Assembly (NCBI GenBank): GCA_900555785.1
Contig: USMO01000002.1
Location: forward strand, 1-35,143
DNA from: an uncultured Eubacteriales bacterium
GTDB lineage: Bacteria > Bacillota > Clostridia > Oscillospirales > CAG-272
Direction of reading: 5' to 3'
DNA length: 35,143 bases
Shown here: positions 13,133-21,531 of the stretch, one piece after another
Layout of the letters: each line of letters opens with the position of its first letter
Position numbering within the stretch: the first letter of the stretch is position 1
Translations under genes and position numbers: made by a program
The notes under the pieces: model-generated
What the model was told of the DNA's origin: nothing
Databases searched by the model: none
Seen by the model: only the letters and a program-made list of their open reading frames with translations

Positions 13133-14662
13133 CTATATATCCGTTTGTCGCATCCGAATCGTCAAATTACCGCTCCGGGGTCGGATGACCGTGGAGTTTT
13201 CCGTTCTTTCAATATGTCCCTGCAGAACCGGGACGGAATAGGAAAAGCCTTCATGGCAAAAACGCAGTTCCGTTTCGTCGACCGAAAGAAGCTGGTTTCC
13301 GGTTCCGAATTCCAGCAAAAGATCCGAGGCACCCCTTGCGGAAAATCCGTTTTCGTCCATTGTCAGAAACCAGGTTGCACCATCATCGTTTGTAACGGTT
13401 ACGGTCAGTGTATCGGCGGTTTCGTTTTGAGACAGGGCGATTTCCGATACTTTTCCCGCAAAGCTCCATGCGCAGTTTTGTTCCGGCGTGATGCAGCGAC
13501 GGCGATCGACTACGGGCAGATTGTCGTAGGTTGCGCTCCATTCGGTGCAGGGCGCTTCAAGGTAACGTTCCCGATAGCGATCGTCAAAAACAAACAGATC
13601 GCGGAAAAACAGCCTGCCGTCCCGCAGGAACAGATTCCCGCGCCAGAACCGACTGCTGAACCAAACCGACCGGATGCCGTTTCCCGACCAATCGGTCAGC
13701 GCGGAAAGCGCTGCCGGCGGGGTATCCCTGTAAGTTTCGCGGAAACGTCTGCCGGTTTCTCCCAAGGTTTCAATGGTCAGTTTGCCTTCGGATTCCCATT
13801 TTTTCGCCAGCTCCAACTGGAGACGGTAGCCGTCTGCAATTCCCTCCCAGCCGAAGCTGTTTTCCTGCCCCGTTGTGGCATGACTGCCGGAAAGAGACGG
13901 GTTTTCGTAGTATTCGCGGAAGTACCACTCCATGACATCCCGGCTCTTTCCGCTGTCCCAAAACGGTTCCATTGTATAGCATCCGTTCAGGCGCGGGTGA
14001 TTCTCGCTGTTTTTGTTTTCGTCATAGCCGTAAATCGGGTCAATCCCGAGCATCCGGAAAACCGGTGTTCCGATACGGGTCTGCGCACTTTGCGAAGGGC
14101 AAAGCGCATTGTTTTTGGAGGGATAGTATCCGCCGCTGTAGTATCCGCCCCAGAGCGTGTAGGCATCCACTGCCAGTTGCTCGCGGCAGATGCAGAATGC
14201 GTCCATGCGGTATTTTTCGCTCATGTATTGCATGGAGTAGGCGTCCAACAGCCATGACCCCGCAACGGTCGGATTATAACCGAAGGTTTCCCGGAACAGG
14301 CGAAAGGCTTCGTCAATCAGCAGACGGCGTTCCGCTTGGGTGTAGGCTTCCAGGAACCCGGGGTTGACGTACCAATCCCAGTCATAGCCCGGTCTGCCGC
14401 GCCATTGGATTCCGACGCTTTCCGTCAGCGGACGGACGATTTCGAACCACAACCCAAGTTCCGTGTCCCCGTCCATCCCTTCCCGGACAGCCGTTACCAG
14501 ATCTTCGCGCAGGAGGGCGTCGTATTGGAACAGAAACGTATGCTTGATGCCGGCTTTGCGGTCGGCAGCGATTTCTTCTTTGACCGGAAGAAGCAGGTCT
14601 TTCGGTCGGCGCGGCTCACAGCCGCGGATAAAGTTGACAAAATTCAGTACTGAACGGCTCAT
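13133..14662 (-). CDS. Putative (beta/alpha)-barrel carbohydrate-active protein (GH57/NodB-like, DUF3863-like)
   Basis: A protein of 509 aa, cytoplasmic (no signal peptide). The N-terminal half contains NFVNFIRGCEPRRP (about residues 7-20), HTFLFQYDALLRED, LGLWFEIVRPL, YDWDWYVNPGF and MLGIDPIYGYD. That order (an early N-x-x-R-G-C-E-P element, a 'TFLFQYDAL' strand, a WFEI strand) recalls deacetylase/GH57-fold proteins; I associate NFIRGxEPR with DUF3863-type proteins, from memory and unconfirmed. The C-terminal half is beta-rich. I chose ATG 14662 because GGAGGACTGTTT precedes it; an upstream GTG lacks a site. It overlaps the end of rhamnosidase 1 by 47 bp, so the two are co-translated and likely act on the same glycan. 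Confidence 0.7.
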   Translation of the reverse strand: MSRSVLNFVNFIRGCEPRRPKDLLLPVKEEIAADRKAGIKHTFLFQYDALLREDLVTAVREGMDGDTELGLWFEIVRPLTESVGIQWRGRPGYDWDWYVNPGFLEAYTQAERRLLIDEAFRLFRETFGYNPTVAGSWLLDAYSMQYMSEKYRMDAFCICREQLAVDAYTLWGGYYSGGYYPSKNNALCPSQSAQTRIGTPVFRMLGIDPIYGYDENKNSENHPRLNGCYTMEPFWDSGKSRDVMEWYFREYYENPSLSGSHATTGQENSFGWEGIADGYRLQLELAKKWESEGKLTIETLGETGRRFRETYRDTPPAALSALTDWSGNGIRSVWFSSRFWRGNLFLRDGRLFFRDLFVFDDRYRERYLEAPCTEWSATYDNLPVVDRRRCITPEQNCAWSFAGKVSEIALSQNETADTLTVTVTNDDGATWFLTMDENGFSARGASDLLLEFGTGNQLLSVDETELRFCHEGFSYSVPVLQGHIERTENSTVIRPRSGNLTIRMRQTDI

Positions 14663-16895
14663 AAACAGTCCTCCGGTTTTGTTTTGCGTTGATTTGTTCG
14701 TGAATTTCGCAGACCGTGCGGTCACATCGGATCTCGCACAAAACGTCTGCGGGGTGTGTAACGGTCAGCTGAATGCGGTTTTCGGTCCGTTGCCATGCAA
14801 CCGCGACGGTTCCGCCCGGAAGCGCATAGGATGCCTCGGCAGAATCCAGTTCCCGTACAAAGGACGGATGCACCTGTATCCGATGGCAGTTGACGATTTC
14901 CAATCCGGCAAGGGATCGGATGAACCACCGTACGACATCGCCGAGAAAGTGATGGTTGTGCGAACCGCATTCCCGCCCGTCCTCCGGCTGGAAGGATTCG
15001 ACCATAGCGGTTTCTCCGCGGTCGAGCAGATTCCGGTAAGAAGGAAAGGCTTTTCCGGTGACCATGCGATAGGCGGTTTCGCTCTCTCCGAAGTCGGACA
15101 GCACATGGAACAGCGTGTGCATACCGAGAAATCCGCAGTCGAAATTGCCGTTGTTTTCCCGGATGCGTGTCATCAGAAGTCCGAATGCTTTATCCCGTTC
15201 TTCCGGCAGAAAGATACCGTAATAAAGTCCCATCGCCTGCGCGGTCTGCGTTCCGTTTGCGAGCATTCCGGAGTTTTTGTCAAGAAGCACCCTGCGGATG
15301 CTTGCAAGCATTTCATCCCGCAGGGACGCCGCATCGGCAGCGTCCTTTGTCCGTCCGATCGCGGAAAGCATTTCAGCCGCTTTGTTTGCCATATCCATAA
15401 CCATGATGCTGTCCGTTAGGGCAAGCGGCGTGTCATATCGGCTTGACTTTTTGCCGACCGGTACCCAGTCGCCCAATCCGACGGAAACCGTACCGTCCTC
15501 ATTCCGCCGTGTGCGGATATAAGCGAAATAACGGAGCATGGCATCGGCGGTGACGGTGATTGCGCGGGTGTCGCCCCGCAAACGCCAAACGGTGTAGGGG
15601 AGGTTGACCAATACGCTGTCCCATGCGGGACCGTTTCCCCACGCAAAGCCCCAGCCGCCGGTCGGAACGATGCCGGGAAGCGCGCCGTCCTCCCGCTGTG
15701 CCGCTACGATGCATCGAAGCCATTCGAGATAGCTTTCGGTTGTATCGAACAGCAGGGACATCTGCGGCGCCGACATAGAGGCGTCACCGGTCCAGCCGTT
15801 TTTCTCCCGGTGCGGGCAGTCGGTCGGGAAGTAGTAAAAGTTGGAACGGTCGGAGTTGACGATCATGTCGAAAATGCGGTTGACCGTTTCGTCCGAACAG
15901 GAGAAATGCCCCGTGCGTCGCAAGTCGCTTGACAGCACCGGGTACGAAAGCAGACCGGCGGTTGCCTGGTCGGGACGGACACCGAGAACGAAGGCATAGC
16001 GGTAGCCAAACCATGCAAAGGATGGCTCGTAGGTCTCATCACCGCCCCGGGCATGATATTCCACGCGGGAAAAATCGGTGAAATAGAAGGGATATTTTTC
16101 TACGGGCTGATTATAGAGGTTGGACTGATCGAATTTTCCGTCTTTCAGTCGCTCACAGAATTTGATTACAACGGTTTGTCCCGGCTCTGCGTCCGTCAGG
16201 TGCAATTGACAGATGCCGGCGGTGTTCCTGCCGAAATCATAGAGGTAACCGCCGTCGCAGGGAGTGACGGATACGGGAGAGAGCGTTTCATAACGGCGGA
16301 TCGGTTCCGCATGACATTCGCAGAGTTCACCGCGCGGTGTATCGGCAGGCAATGCAGGCACCCAGCCGGTTGTGTCAAAGCCCGGAAGATTCCAGCCGGG
16401 GAGTTCCAGCCGCGCATCGTAAATTTCGCCCAGCCGGTATTCGTCAAACAGGATGGGGGAGGGATGGGTCAAAAAACGACTGTCCGCATAAAAGGACAGG
16501 CTTTTGCCGTTTCCGCCTGCCTGAAATTCAAGCGCCAGCTTCGGTGCAGACCGCCACGGAGCTTTGTCAAAATCCCAGACCGCACCGCCGAAATCGTTTT
16601 GAAATCCGTTTCCGAGCAGGATGCCGAGCACATTTTCTCCTTGCCGCAGATAGGGGGTGAGGTCATAGGCATCGAAGTACATCCGGTCATCCGGATTGCT
16701 GATATAGGGCGCGAAACAGCCTTTGGTTATTTCCTGCCCGTTTATCCATAAGCGGTAGAAACCAAGCCCACAGATTTTTAGATCTGCAGATTTTGGTCTG
16801 AAACCCAAATCAAACGCCCGCCGCAGATACGGAGCGGCAACATGATGCGTAAAATCACAATATTCCTGTGTGGCACAGATAAAGCGCTTTTCCAT
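14616..16895 (-). CDS. GH78 alpha-L-rhamnosidase 1
   Basis: A protein of 759 aa without signal peptide, so it works on imported oligosaccharides. The N-terminal Bac_rhamnosid_N-like beta domain holds ICGLGFYRLWINGQEI and GENVLGILLGNGFQND. A concanavalin-like beta region (YDFGRNTAGICQLHL) follows, then the (alpha/alpha)6 barrel with the signature FPTDCPHREKNGWTGDASM (about residues 356-374), which carries the Asp/Glu residues used in inverting catalysis. SHNHHFLGDVVRWF near residue 640 matches the region of the second catalytic acid. GH78 enzymes release L-rhamnose from pectin side chains, glycosides or cell-wall rhamnans. ATG 16895 has AAAGGAGAGCCGAA upstream. It is transcribed from a box-containing promoter (16932-16969), divergent from oxidoreductase 1. 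Confidence 0.92.
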   Translation of the reverse strand: MEKRFICATQEYCDFTHHVAAPYLRRAFDLGFRPKSADLKICGLGFYRLWINGQEITKGCFAPYISNPDDRMYFDAYDLTPYLRQGENVLGILLGNGFQNDFGGAVWDFDKAPWRSAPKLALEFQAGGNGKSLSFYADSRFLTHPSPILFDEYRLGEIYDARLELPGWNLPGFDTTGWVPALPADTPRGELCECHAEPIRRYETLSPVSVTPCDGGYLYDFGRNTAGICQLHLTDAEPGQTVVIKFCERLKDGKFDQSNLYNQPVEKYPFYFTDFSRVEYHARGGDETYEPSFAWFGYRYAFVLGVRPDQATAGLLSYPVLSSDLRRTGHFSCSDETVNRIFDMIVNSDRSNFYYFPTDCPHREKNGWTGDASMSAPQMSLLFDTTESYLEWLRCIVAAQREDGALPGIVPTGGWGFAWGNGPAWDSVLVNLPYTVWRLRGDTRAITVTADAMLRYFAYIRTRRNEDGTVSVGLGDWVPVGKKSSRYDTPLALTDSIMVMDMANKAAEMLSAIGRTKDAADAASLRDEMLASIRRVLLDKNSGMLANGTQTAQAMGLYYGIFLPEERDKAFGLLMTRIRENNGNFDCGFLGMHTLFHVLSDFGESETAYRMVTGKAFPSYRNLLDRGETAMVESFQPEDGRECGSHNHHFLGDVVRWFIRSLAGLEIVNCHRIQVHPSFVRELDSAEASYALPGGTVAVAWQRTENRIQLTVTHPADVLCEIRCDRTVCEIHEQINAKQNRRTVYEPFSTEFCQLYPRL

Positions 16896-16931
16896 TTCGG
16901 CTCTCCTTTTTGAAATCGGATTATTACCTTT

Positions 16932-16969
16932 ATTATACAACTTTTTGACAGTATCTGCTTTATCATTTG
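16932..16969 (-). promoter_or_regulatory. Box-type promoter of the rhamnosidase 1 operon
   Basis: On the minus strand the box CAAATGATAAAG (16958-16969) lies exactly 20 bp upstream of TATAAT (16932-16937). At the usual 17-bp spacing the -35 would be AAGCAG, far from consensus, so an activator bound at the box is likely. Confidence 0.7.
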
Positions 16970-17042
16970 AGAAGATATTATTTACCGTTTATCGCAGGTG
17001 TGCTCTTTATGACAGATCAACAACTGTGAAACAATCAATTTG

Positions 17043-17080
17043 CAAATGATAAAGACAAAACAGCTTTTTTGTACTACAAT
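17043..17080 (+). promoter_or_regulatory. Box-type promoter of oxidoreductase 1
   Basis: CAAATGATAAAG (17043-17054), then 20 bp, then TACAAT (17075-17080). The same box as in the divergent promoter. Confidence 0.7.
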
Positions 17081-17113
17081 AAAAAAGGGCAAACCCCGAT
17101 AGGGAGGTATATC

Positions 17114-17959
17114 ATGAAGAAAATCGGTTTTATTGACTATTACCTGAGCGAATGGCACGCGAACAACTATCCGGCATGGATCAAGGAGATCAATCCGGAG
17201 TTTGAGATCGCTTATGCATGGGCAGAAGTGGATGTTTCCCCGGTGGACGGTGTAACAACCGATGAATGGTGCGAGAAATTCGGCGTAGAGAAGTGTGCAT
17301 CCATTGAGGAGGTCTGCGAAAAGGCAGACTATCTGATGGTGCTCTCGCCGGACAATCCGGAGCGGCATTTGGATTACGCAAAACGGGTATTCCCCTGCGG
17401 AAAGCCCTGCTACATGGATAAAACCTTTGCGCCGGACGCAGAGACTGCAAGAGCCATCTTTGCGCTTGCAAAGCAATACGGTGTAAAGCTGTTCTCTTCT
17501 TCCGCGTTGCGCTTTGCGGATGAGTTGATCGACTGGCAGGAGCCGCTCCGCTCGGTGACCGTAAGCGGTTCCGGCAGACGGGACATTTACATGATTCACT
17601 TTGTGGAGATTGCCGTGCGGTTGATGGGCGCGGATGTGGAATCGGTTATGGCACTGTCGGGAAGCAAGAATACGGTGCTTGCCATGAAGTACCGGGACGG
17701 ACGGATTGCAAACCTGTGTATGTATGACACCAAGCACGCGCCGGGATTTGCCATCTCTCCCGAGAGCACGGATCCCGAAAAGCGGCTGAACTATGTCAAT
17801 ATCGGCGGCGATTTCTTCAAGCGTCTGATCGCATCCATTCTTGCGATGTTTGACGGCGCGGATGTTCCTGTGAAACCGGAGGAAACCGTAACGGTTATCG
17901 GTGTGATGCAGGCGGCAAGAACCGCAGCGGAGCACCCATGGGTGGAAGTCAGACTATAA
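17114..17959 (+). CDS. Gfo/Idh/MocA family oxidoreductase 1 (short form)
   Basis: A protein of 281 aa. The N-terminus (KKIGFIDYYLSEWHANNYPA) replaces the usual GxGxxG Rossmann start, followed by ADYLMVLSPDNPERHLDYAK (the 'vv..p...H...a..al..GK' stretch) and GKPCYMDKTFAPDAETARA. In classic family members this last motif is EKP; here MDKTFAPD keeps the Lys proposed as catalytic. The C-terminal alpha/beta domain is shorter than the usual 330-360 aa. Enzymes of this family oxidise or reduce sugars with NAD(P). The first Gly-rich turn is weak, so cofactor binding may be altered. It has its own box-type promoter and a terminator at 17962. Likely substrate is a rhamnose-containing glycan unit, by context only. 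Confidence 0.78.
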   Translation: MKKIGFIDYYLSEWHANNYPAWIKEINPEFEIAYAWAEVDVSPVDGVTTDEWCEKFGVEKCASIEEVCEKADYLMVLSPDNPERHLDYAKRVFPCGKPCYMDKTFAPDAETARAIFALAKQYGVKLFSSSALRFADELIDWQEPLRSVTVSGSGRRDIYMIHFVEIAVRLMGADVESVMALSGSKNTVLAMKYRDGRIANLCMYDTKHAPGFAISPESTDPEKRLNYVNIGGDFFKRLIASILAMFDGADVPVKPEETVTVIGVMQAARTAAEHPWVEVRL

Positions 17960-17961
17960 AG

Positions 17962-18000
17962 AAAAAAGCGAAAGAGGCAAAATGCTTCTTTCGCTTTTTT
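17962..18000. terminator. Bidirectional terminator between convergent genes
   Basis: AAAAAAGCGAAAGA (17962-17975) pairs with TCTTTCGCTTTTTT (17987-18000). It serves oxidoreductase 1 on the plus strand and rhamnosidase 2 on the minus strand. Confidence 0.85.
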
Positions 18001-18017
18001 GCGGAATGTCGCTATCG

Positions 18018-20264
18018 TTAGCTTTCCGCTCCGTAGAAAAGCGATTTTCCGGAGACCAATTTCGCCGTTTGCCCGTCCGGCAGAATCAGTTCACCGTCAA
18101 TGCCGTCCGGCAGGTCGATTTCATAGCGCACCTGCCCTTCTTCAAAATGCCACGAGACGGAAATCTTTCCGGCGGGAGAGATAACGGAGCCTGCGGCAAA
18201 ACCGAGCCGCCGGTCAGGGCGCGGGGTGATGCGGACGCGGCGGTAGGCAGGCTCCGCGGGGTTGATTCCGAGCGCCGCGCCAAAGACCCAGTCGAACACA
18301 CAGCCGTAGGAATAGTGATTGAAGGAATTCTTTTCGTCGTCCCAGAAACTGCCGTCCTCGCGGATGCCGTCCCAGTGTTCCCAGATTGTGGTTGCGCCGC
18401 GGTTGACCGAGAACAGCCACGACGGATATTTTTCCTGCAAAAACAGGTTGTAGGCTTCCTTCAGATGTCCCGTTTCGGTCAGAACATGGAGCAGATACGG
18501 CGTGCCGACGAAACCGGTTGCCATACAACCGCCGTTCTGCCGGATCATCTCAAGCAGGGTATCCGTCAGCTTTTCCTTTTCCGCGCTGCCTTCATACAGC
18601 CCGAAGTGCAGAATCAGCACGATTGCCGTCTGCGTCTGTCCGATGACACGGCGGTTGGAAGACAGCCCGTCGAATTTCGGATAGAGGACAGGCAGCCCAT
18701 CCTTCATAAAGAGCTTGCGGAACGCCGCGCGGATATTGCCGTGCAGGGTACGGTACGCCTGCATATCCATGCCGAGCACCTCTCCCGCGCTGACCAGAAT
18801 CTGCGTGACATATGCGAAATAGGCGCTTGCGATCAGGTCGGTCTGCGTAGCGCCCTGACGGACGGCGGGGGACAGATCGGCATCTGCCGCCAGCCAGTCT
18901 CCGTAGTGATCGCCGCCGAGCCACAGATATTCCTCGGGTCCCTGCGCATGGATGAAATCTACCCATTTCTGCATCATGGGGAAGTGGCGGGCAAGCAGAT
19001 CTTTGTCGCCGTAAGCGCGGTAAAGCTCCCAGGGGCAGATGACCGTTGCATCGCCCCATGCGGCGGAAATTTTGGTTCCTCTGCCGGGCACTTTCGGCAC
19101 AACGCCGTAAATGCCGCCGTCCGCGTTCTGCTCCGACATCACATCGTTCAGCCATTTCGTAAAGAACCGTTTGACATCATAATTGATAGCCGCCGTGCGG
19201 ATAAAGACCTGCGCGTCGCCCAGCCAGCCGAGCCGTTCGTCGCGCTGCGGGCAGTCGGTCGGAATGTCGATGAAGTTGCTCCGCTGTCCCCAGAGCGTGT
19301 TCTGATACAGGCGGTTGACCTTCTCGTTTCCGCAGAGGAAGAAACCGGTCTCCTTCATGTCGGAGCAGATCGCCACGGAGACAAAGTTTTCGGGGCGGAT
19401 CTCCTCTCCGGCGGGGAATTCCTCGATCCGGATGTAGCGGTAACCCTGAAAGGTGAAATGCGGCTTGAGGACGCGCGACGTGCCGTCCAGCACATAGGTG
19501 TTGCGGCATTCGGCAAGCTCCAGATTTTTGGTGTAGAAGTTGCCATCGCGGTCGAGCGTTTCGGCGTGGGAAAGCGTTACGCGGTCGCCGGGAGCTCCGG
19601 TGACGGTGATTTCCGCGTATCCGGCAAGGTTTTGCCCGAAGTCAATCACGGTCTCGCCCTTCGGCGTGCGGATCAGCGCCTTGGCGTGAACCCGCGCAAG
19701 TTCGCGCACGGGAACGCCCTCGTCGGGAATCAGCCGGGCGGCGGGAGCGGCGTCGGGAACGGCATTGCCGAGAGATTCTTCTTTAGCCGTAAAGTCATCG
19801 GTTTCTCCGTGGTAGAATTCCGCGGAACGAATCGCATTCCGGTATACTCCCCAGCATTCGTCGGTGACGAGCCCCGTGACCGTGCCGTCCGCCTCCGTGA
19901 CCGAAAGTTCCGCCGCAAGCGAGATGTGGTCGGCAAAGATATGGTTGGTGTTGCCGCGCCCGAGGAAACCGACCGCCCAGCCGTTGGCGCACTGGATTTC
20001 CAGTCGGTTTTCTCCCGGAACGGCGAGGGGGAGCAGATTGTAGGTCTGCACCTGCAGGCGGTTTTGGTATCCGGTAAAGCCGGGGGCGAACAGCGCATCG
20101 CTGACGGGCGTGCCGTTGAGCGTGACGCGGTAAATGCCGACGCAGGTGACGGCAAGGGAAAGCCCGGTTTCGCTTCCGGTCAGCCGGAATGTGCGGGCAA
20201 AGACGGGGCAGGGGCTGATACCGATCTCCTGCGGGGATCGGATCCATTTTGCGCATGAAAGCAT
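18018..20264 (-). CDS. GH78 alpha-L-rhamnosidase 2
   Basis: A protein of 748 aa without signal peptide. Order of elements: N-terminal beta domain (VGIYRVTLNGTPVSDALFAP), a second beta domain (VIDFGQNLAGYAEI), then the barrel signature IPTDCPQRDERLGWLGDAQV (about residues 334-353), close to the canonical TDCPQRDERLGWTGDAQ, and ATTIWEHWDGIREDG with NSFNHYSYG near 640-670 (general-base region). It is a more typical GH78 than rhamnosidase 1, to which it is only distantly similar. ATG 20264 follows AAGGAGAAAATCAA. The gene lies 37 bp behind an AraC gene on the same strand with no terminator or promoter seen between them, so they form an operon. Confidence 0.93.
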   Translation of the reverse strand: MLSCAKWIRSPQEIGISPCPVFARTFRLTGSETGLSLAVTCVGIYRVTLNGTPVSDALFAPGFTGYQNRLQVQTYNLLPLAVPGENRLEIQCANGWAVGFLGRGNTNHIFADHISLAAELSVTEADGTVTGLVTDECWGVYRNAIRSAEFYHGETDDFTAKEESLGNAVPDAAPAARLIPDEGVPVRELARVHAKALIRTPKGETVIDFGQNLAGYAEITVTGAPGDRVTLSHAETLDRDGNFYTKNLELAECRNTYVLDGTSRVLKPHFTFQGYRYIRIEEFPAGEEIRPENFVSVAICSDMKETGFFLCGNEKVNRLYQNTLWGQRSNFIDIPTDCPQRDERLGWLGDAQVFIRTAAINYDVKRFFTKWLNDVMSEQNADGGIYGVVPKVPGRGTKISAAWGDATVICPWELYRAYGDKDLLARHFPMMQKWVDFIHAQGPEEYLWLGGDHYGDWLAADADLSPAVRQGATQTDLIASAYFAYVTQILVSAGEVLGMDMQAYRTLHGNIRAAFRKLFMKDGLPVLYPKFDGLSSNRRVIGQTQTAIVLILHFGLYEGSAEKEKLTDTLLEMIRQNGGCMATGFVGTPYLLHVLTETGHLKEAYNLFLQEKYPSWLFSVNRGATTIWEHWDGIREDGSFWDDEKNSFNHYSYGCVFDWVFGAALGINPAEPAYRRVRITPRPDRRLGFAAGSVISPAGKISVSWHFEEGQVRYEIDLPDGIDGELILPDGQTAKLVSGKSLFYGAES

Positions 20265-20301
20265 TTGATTTTCTCCTTATTTTGAATGAGAATTGTTCTT
20301 A

Positions 20302-21162
20302 TTATTTGTTTTCTTTCCTTGAATCGCGGGGACTGATGCCGAAACGAAGCCGATATGCCTTTCCGAAGGAATAGACCGAGGAATAGTTCAGCATTTCCGC
20401 AATCTCGGTTACCTTCAGGTTTTTGTTGCGGAGCAGATAGCGCGCGGTGTTCAGCTTCTTGTCGCAATAGTAGCGCCGCAGGGTGATTGACGTGTTGGCG
20501 CGGAACAGCGTGGAGAGATAATTGTAGCTGTAGCCGAAATATCGGGCAACCTCTTCCAGACTTCGGATGGAATAGATGTGCGTGTCAATGTAATTCATGA
20601 TTTTGCGGCAGAGAATTTCGGAGGGAATCAGCTGCCCGGACGGCTTGTCCGGTTTCTTCTCCCGGAAGTCACGGAGCAGATACAGCAGCAACTGTGAAAA
20701 GATACTGCACAGCAGGGCTTCGGAATCGGGCTGTGGGGAATCCACTTCCGGAATGGCATTTGCAACCAGTTGCCCGATCCGGTCGTCCCGAAAGACGCGG
20801 TTTTCCGGCAGGTAGTTGGCGGCAATCAGTTCTTCCAATGCCTGTATCGTGTCGGGTGCGACCGAATTGAACGCGAAAAAGTCGAATTTCAGCGGGGTAT
20901 CCGTATCCGAGACGATTTTGTGAATATCGGCAGGGAAAGAAAGATAAATATCCCCGGTGGAGATGTGGGACGCGATATTGTTTGTGTATACGGTTCCGGA
21001 ACCGCCGATTGCGATGGTCAACTCAAACAGATTGGGGTGAACGTGTGACGGGATGACCGCACCCGGGGTACAGTATGCTCTCCCGATCTGATGAAGCTGA
21101 AAGGAATCATACAGCGGTTGGTTAAAAAGCCACTCTTTGCAAAAATGGTAATCGAACAGCAT
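20302..21162 (-). CDS. AraC-family regulator 1
   Basis: A protein of 286 aa. The N-terminal cupin-like ligand domain includes PGAVIPSHVHPNLFELTIAI (about residues 32-51). The C-terminal double HTH covers IRSLEEVARYFGYSYNYLST (about 198-217) and LKVTEIAEMLNYSSVYSFGK followed by AYRLRFGISPRD (about 244-275), the AraC/XylS signature. ATG 21162 follows GGAGGAGGTGAGCC. It is the promoter-proximal gene of an operon with rhamnosidase 2, and a divergent promoter drives the exported operon at 21532. It probably senses a rhamnose-related sugar and controls these flanking genes. Confidence 0.92.
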   Translation of the reverse strand: MLFDYHFCKEWLFNQPLYDSFQLHQIGRAYCTPGAVIPSHVHPNLFELTIAIGGSGTVYTNNIASHISTGDIYLSFPADIHKIVSDTDTPLKFDFFAFNSVAPDTIQALEELIAANYLPENRVFRDDRIGQLVANAIPEVDSPQPDSEALLCSIFSQLLLYLLRDFREKKPDKPSGQLIPSEILCRKIMNYIDTHIYSIRSLEEVARYFGYSYNYLSTLFRANTSITLRRYYCDKKLNTARYLLRNKNLKVTEIAEMLNYSSVYSFGKAYRLRFGISPRDSRKENK

Positions 21163-21187
21163 ATTGGCTCACCTCCTCCTCCTTTTT

Positions 21188-21216
21188 ATTATACCGAAAA
21201 AAGGAGGCTTTGTCAA
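21188..21216 (-). promoter_or_regulatory. Promoter of AraC 1-rhamnosidase 2
   Basis: On the minus strand a perfect TTGACA (21211-21216) and TATAAT (21188-21193) are separated by 17 bp. Confidence 0.8.
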
Positions 21217-21309
21217 CGGTTTGTTTGATAATGTCAAATAAAAAGGCAGAAAATGGAACAAAACGGGCGAAATTGTAAGAAATGATATCTTTTTGCGTAA
21301 GAAAAGGCA

Positions 21310-21338
21310 TTTACATTGGAATTGATGTGTTGTATAAT
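21310..21338 (+). promoter_or_regulatory. Promoter of the exported-protein operon
   Basis: TTTACA (21310-21315) and TATAAT (21333-21338) are separated by 17 bp. It implies a 5' leader of about 185 nt before the first large gene. Confidence 0.75.
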
Positions 21339-21458
21339 GAATGCAGAAGTGAAGCGTGTATTTTCTACTTTTTGCACAAAATTTTCATGCAGATCCAAAA
21401 AGAAGAAAAAAGCTTTCACGGATGCACAAAAACCACACAAAAAAGAAAGGAGGTTTCT

Positions 21459-21491
21459 GTGGCAGAAGCAATGCCTCATGGTAACCCGTAA
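21459..21491 (+). CDS. Possible 10-codon leader peptide
   Basis: GTG at 21459 follows AAAGGAGGTTTCT, a near-perfect ribosome binding site. The frame reads MAEAMPHGNP and ends at TAA 21491, within the long leader of the operon. No attenuator hairpin with a U-tract is obvious after it. Low confidence as a gene; good as a translated site. Confidence 0.4.
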   Translation: MAEAMPHGNP

Positions 21492-21531
21492 TCTTCTCGA
21501 ATTCTAATTTTAAGGAGGCTTTTTTACAACA

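Noticed and set aside
17982..20258. Plus-strand open frame of 758 codons
   Set aside because: It is the mirror of the GH78 gene on the minus strand, which has all catalytic motifs. The long mirror frame comes from biased codon use.
21270..21300. AAATGATATC upstream of the exported operon as a fifth copy of the regulon box
   Set aside because: It lacks the TAAAG end and does not have the 20-bp spacing to the -10; that promoter has a near-consensus -35 of its own.
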